Assembly (NCBI GenBank): GCA_028819195.1
Contig: JAPPMF010000017.1
Location: 16,859-80,858 of the forward strand
DNA: 64,000 nt
Direction of reading: 5' to 3'
Origin: Bin55 sp028819195
GTDB taxonomy: Bacteria > Pseudomonadota > Gammaproteobacteria > Pseudomonadales > Azotimanducaceae
A program made the position numbers and the translations under genes. Under the pieces are notes generated by a model. That model saw only the letters and a list, made by a program, of their open reading frames with translations. It was not told the origin of the DNA and did not search any database. This document shows positions 62,898-64,000 of the stretch, piece after piece; the first letter of the stretch is position 1, and each line of letters begins with the position of its first letter.

Positions 62898-63824
62898 TCA
62901 ATCGATTACTATCTTCCGATCCAATTCAGCAAGTCTGCGTTTAGCAATTTGCACGTATTCGTCGTTGATGTCAATTCCTAAACAGGCTCGTTCTGTTGCA
63001 TACGCGGCGATACAAGTAGTACCACTACCAACAAATGGATCGAGAACTATCTGTCCTTTCATTGTAAACAGTCGAATTAAATGCTCGCACAGTTGAACTG
63101 GTTTGGGTGTCAAATGTTTGTTAAAAGATTGCTTTTCTGATTTTTCTACATGCATCACAGTTGATGGTGAGTTTCCGTCAAGAGATTGTCGTGGATCGAT
63201 GAGCCCAGTTCTGTACTTTGACCAGTTGTCGACGAAAGTGCCGTGTCGAGGTTTTTGTGCACAAAGTATCGATTCAAACTGCGGACGGAGTTGTGGTGTT
63301 TTGCGACCAGCTAAGTCCTGTAACACAGATTCTTGTTCGTTCGCCGATAGTTCTGAATTTTGTGCCACGAAATGATCCATGGAAAATGCTTTGAACTGAG
63401 CACTCTTGGTGAATCTCCAAACGTATTGATCGCGAATTTCAAAGCCAGTTTCTTCGGCACTCAATGCCATTCGGTGATACAGCCGTGGAGATGAGAACAT
63501 CAACATAAAACCACCTGGGACTAAGACGCGTAATAAGTTTTCGCAAATAGGTGTTAAAAATTCCTGTAGTTTACGACCTTGCTCGGGATCGAATTTCATG
63601 CCGACAGGAAGCCCGCCAACCGTCCCACTATTGCGTGGAATCGCATGACCCTTTTTCCACCTATTATCTAGGCCATCAAGAAAGTACGGGGGGTCTGTTA
63701 ATACCATGTGGATGCTTTCATCTTCAATGTTTGTGAGGATTTGGCGGCAGTCACCTGTATAGAGGTCGACACGAGGTATCGACGTTGGAATCTGTGAATT
63801 CTCCAATGTTGTGCTAGCGTTCAT
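62898..63824 (-). CDS. DNA adenine methyltransferase, beta-class
   Basis: This is a 308-residue DNA methyltransferase with catalytic DPPYFLDG near residues 44-51 and AdoMet motif VLDPFVGSGTTCIAAY near 265-280. The motif order is IV then I, the beta class. DPPY suggests N6-adenine. The HLTPKPVQLCEHLIRLFT segment is conserved in this class. The target-recognition region (about 130-230) has insertions, so its site cannot be predicted. The start is ATG 63824. It is the third methyltransferase gene in 6.8 kb, with no restriction partner visible. Confidence 0.9.
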   Translation of the reverse strand: MNASTTLENSQIPTSIPRVDLYTGDCRQILTNIEDESIHMVLTDPPYFLDGLDNRWKKGHAIPRNSGTVGGLPVGMKFDPEQGRKLQEFLTPICENLLRVLVPGGFMLMFSSPRLYHRMALSAEETGFEIRDQYVWRFTKSAQFKAFSMDHFVAQNSELSANEQESVLQDLAGRKTPQLRPQFESILCAQKPRHGTFVDNWSKYRTGLIDPRQSLDGNSPSTVMHVEKSEKQSFNKHLTPKPVQLCEHLIRLFTMKGQIVLDPFVGSGTTCIAAYATERACLGIDINDEYVQIAKRRLAELDRKIVID

Positions 63825-64000
63825 GATTCATCGATTCTTGATTACTTCGGCTCTTACGTCATTCATACAGTGCTCAGACATATTCACTCAACATCTCGAG
63901 AAAGTCGAACAGTTTATAGCACTCTACTGTAGGTGAAATATTTTGGGAATGTGTGTATAAATTGATTGAGACAATAAATTTGAAAAAAATTTAGTCATTT
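63825..64000. other. Right-edge spacer, no supported gene
   Basis: These 176 AT-rich bases lie upstream of the last methyltransferase gene, which reads leftward. They should hold its promoter. No open frame with family resemblance or structured RNA was seen before the window ends. Confidence 0.5.

Noticed and set aside
1..64000. CRISPR array, prophage or integrative element with attachment sites
   Set aside because: I saw no regularly spaced repeats, no cas genes, no integrase and no phage structural genes. The tRNA-Arg gene shows no duplicated 3' end nearby.

Overview
The window reads as chromosomal DNA of a gammaproteobacterium with moderate-to-low GC. The housekeeping set supports this: UppP, SSB, a RibBX-type riboflavin protein, FeoAB, RNase T, Nth, monothiol glutaredoxin GrxD, DinG, class Ia NrdAB, Bcp and a DUF6491 protein. 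GTG and TTG starts are frequent, and many genes overlap by 4 to 26 bases. I cannot name a genus.

Layout. 1-1957: uppP (cut by the left edge), ssb and an MBL-fold hydrolase, all on the minus strand. 2141-13405: a plus-strand run of ten closely packed genes. It starts with a PqaA-like protein, followed by nine mostly uncharacterised envelope proteins: signal-peptide and coiled-coil proteins, a TPR protein, a membrane-anchored PEGA/FGE-like protein, a MotA/TolQ/ExbB-type channel subunit and two paralogous proteins with an ExbD-like transmembrane helix and a VWA domain. This is the best candidate for an undescribed system. 14042-17851: a large secreted FG-GAP/ASPIC-UnbV protein fused to a vanadium-haloperoxidase-like domain. 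17935-21979: a YejBE/YejA-like peptide importer without an ATPase gene. 22692-28253: a solitary AAA/DUF4143 protein, then a minus-strand RND pump and its fusion protein. 28907-33743: an ABC ATPase, a fused ABC-2 permease/GldG-like protein and a DUF4340 protein. 33740-37290: a HIT protein, a possible ferritin-like/SCP2-like pair, a DUF6491 protein and a MerR-HTH/TPR fusion.

37306-39841: feoAB behind a clear Fur box, and tRNA-Arg(TCG). 40017-42985: a ribBX, pdxA and FAH-family cluster. 43074-45944: bcp, a thioredoxin-fold lipoprotein with a decayed tandem copy between two transposase fragments, and an SLT lipoprotein. 45961-56529: a PQQ-type glucose/sorbosone dehydrogenase, dinG, a DUF349 protein, nrdB and nrdA. 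57080-63824: three DNA methyltransferases without visible restriction partners, interspersed with a MalY/PatB-type enzyme, grxD, rnt, nth and a class II aldolase.

Several gaps of 300-700 bases hold no gene I can support. All functional calls come from reading protein sequences and motifs by eye. No database search was run.
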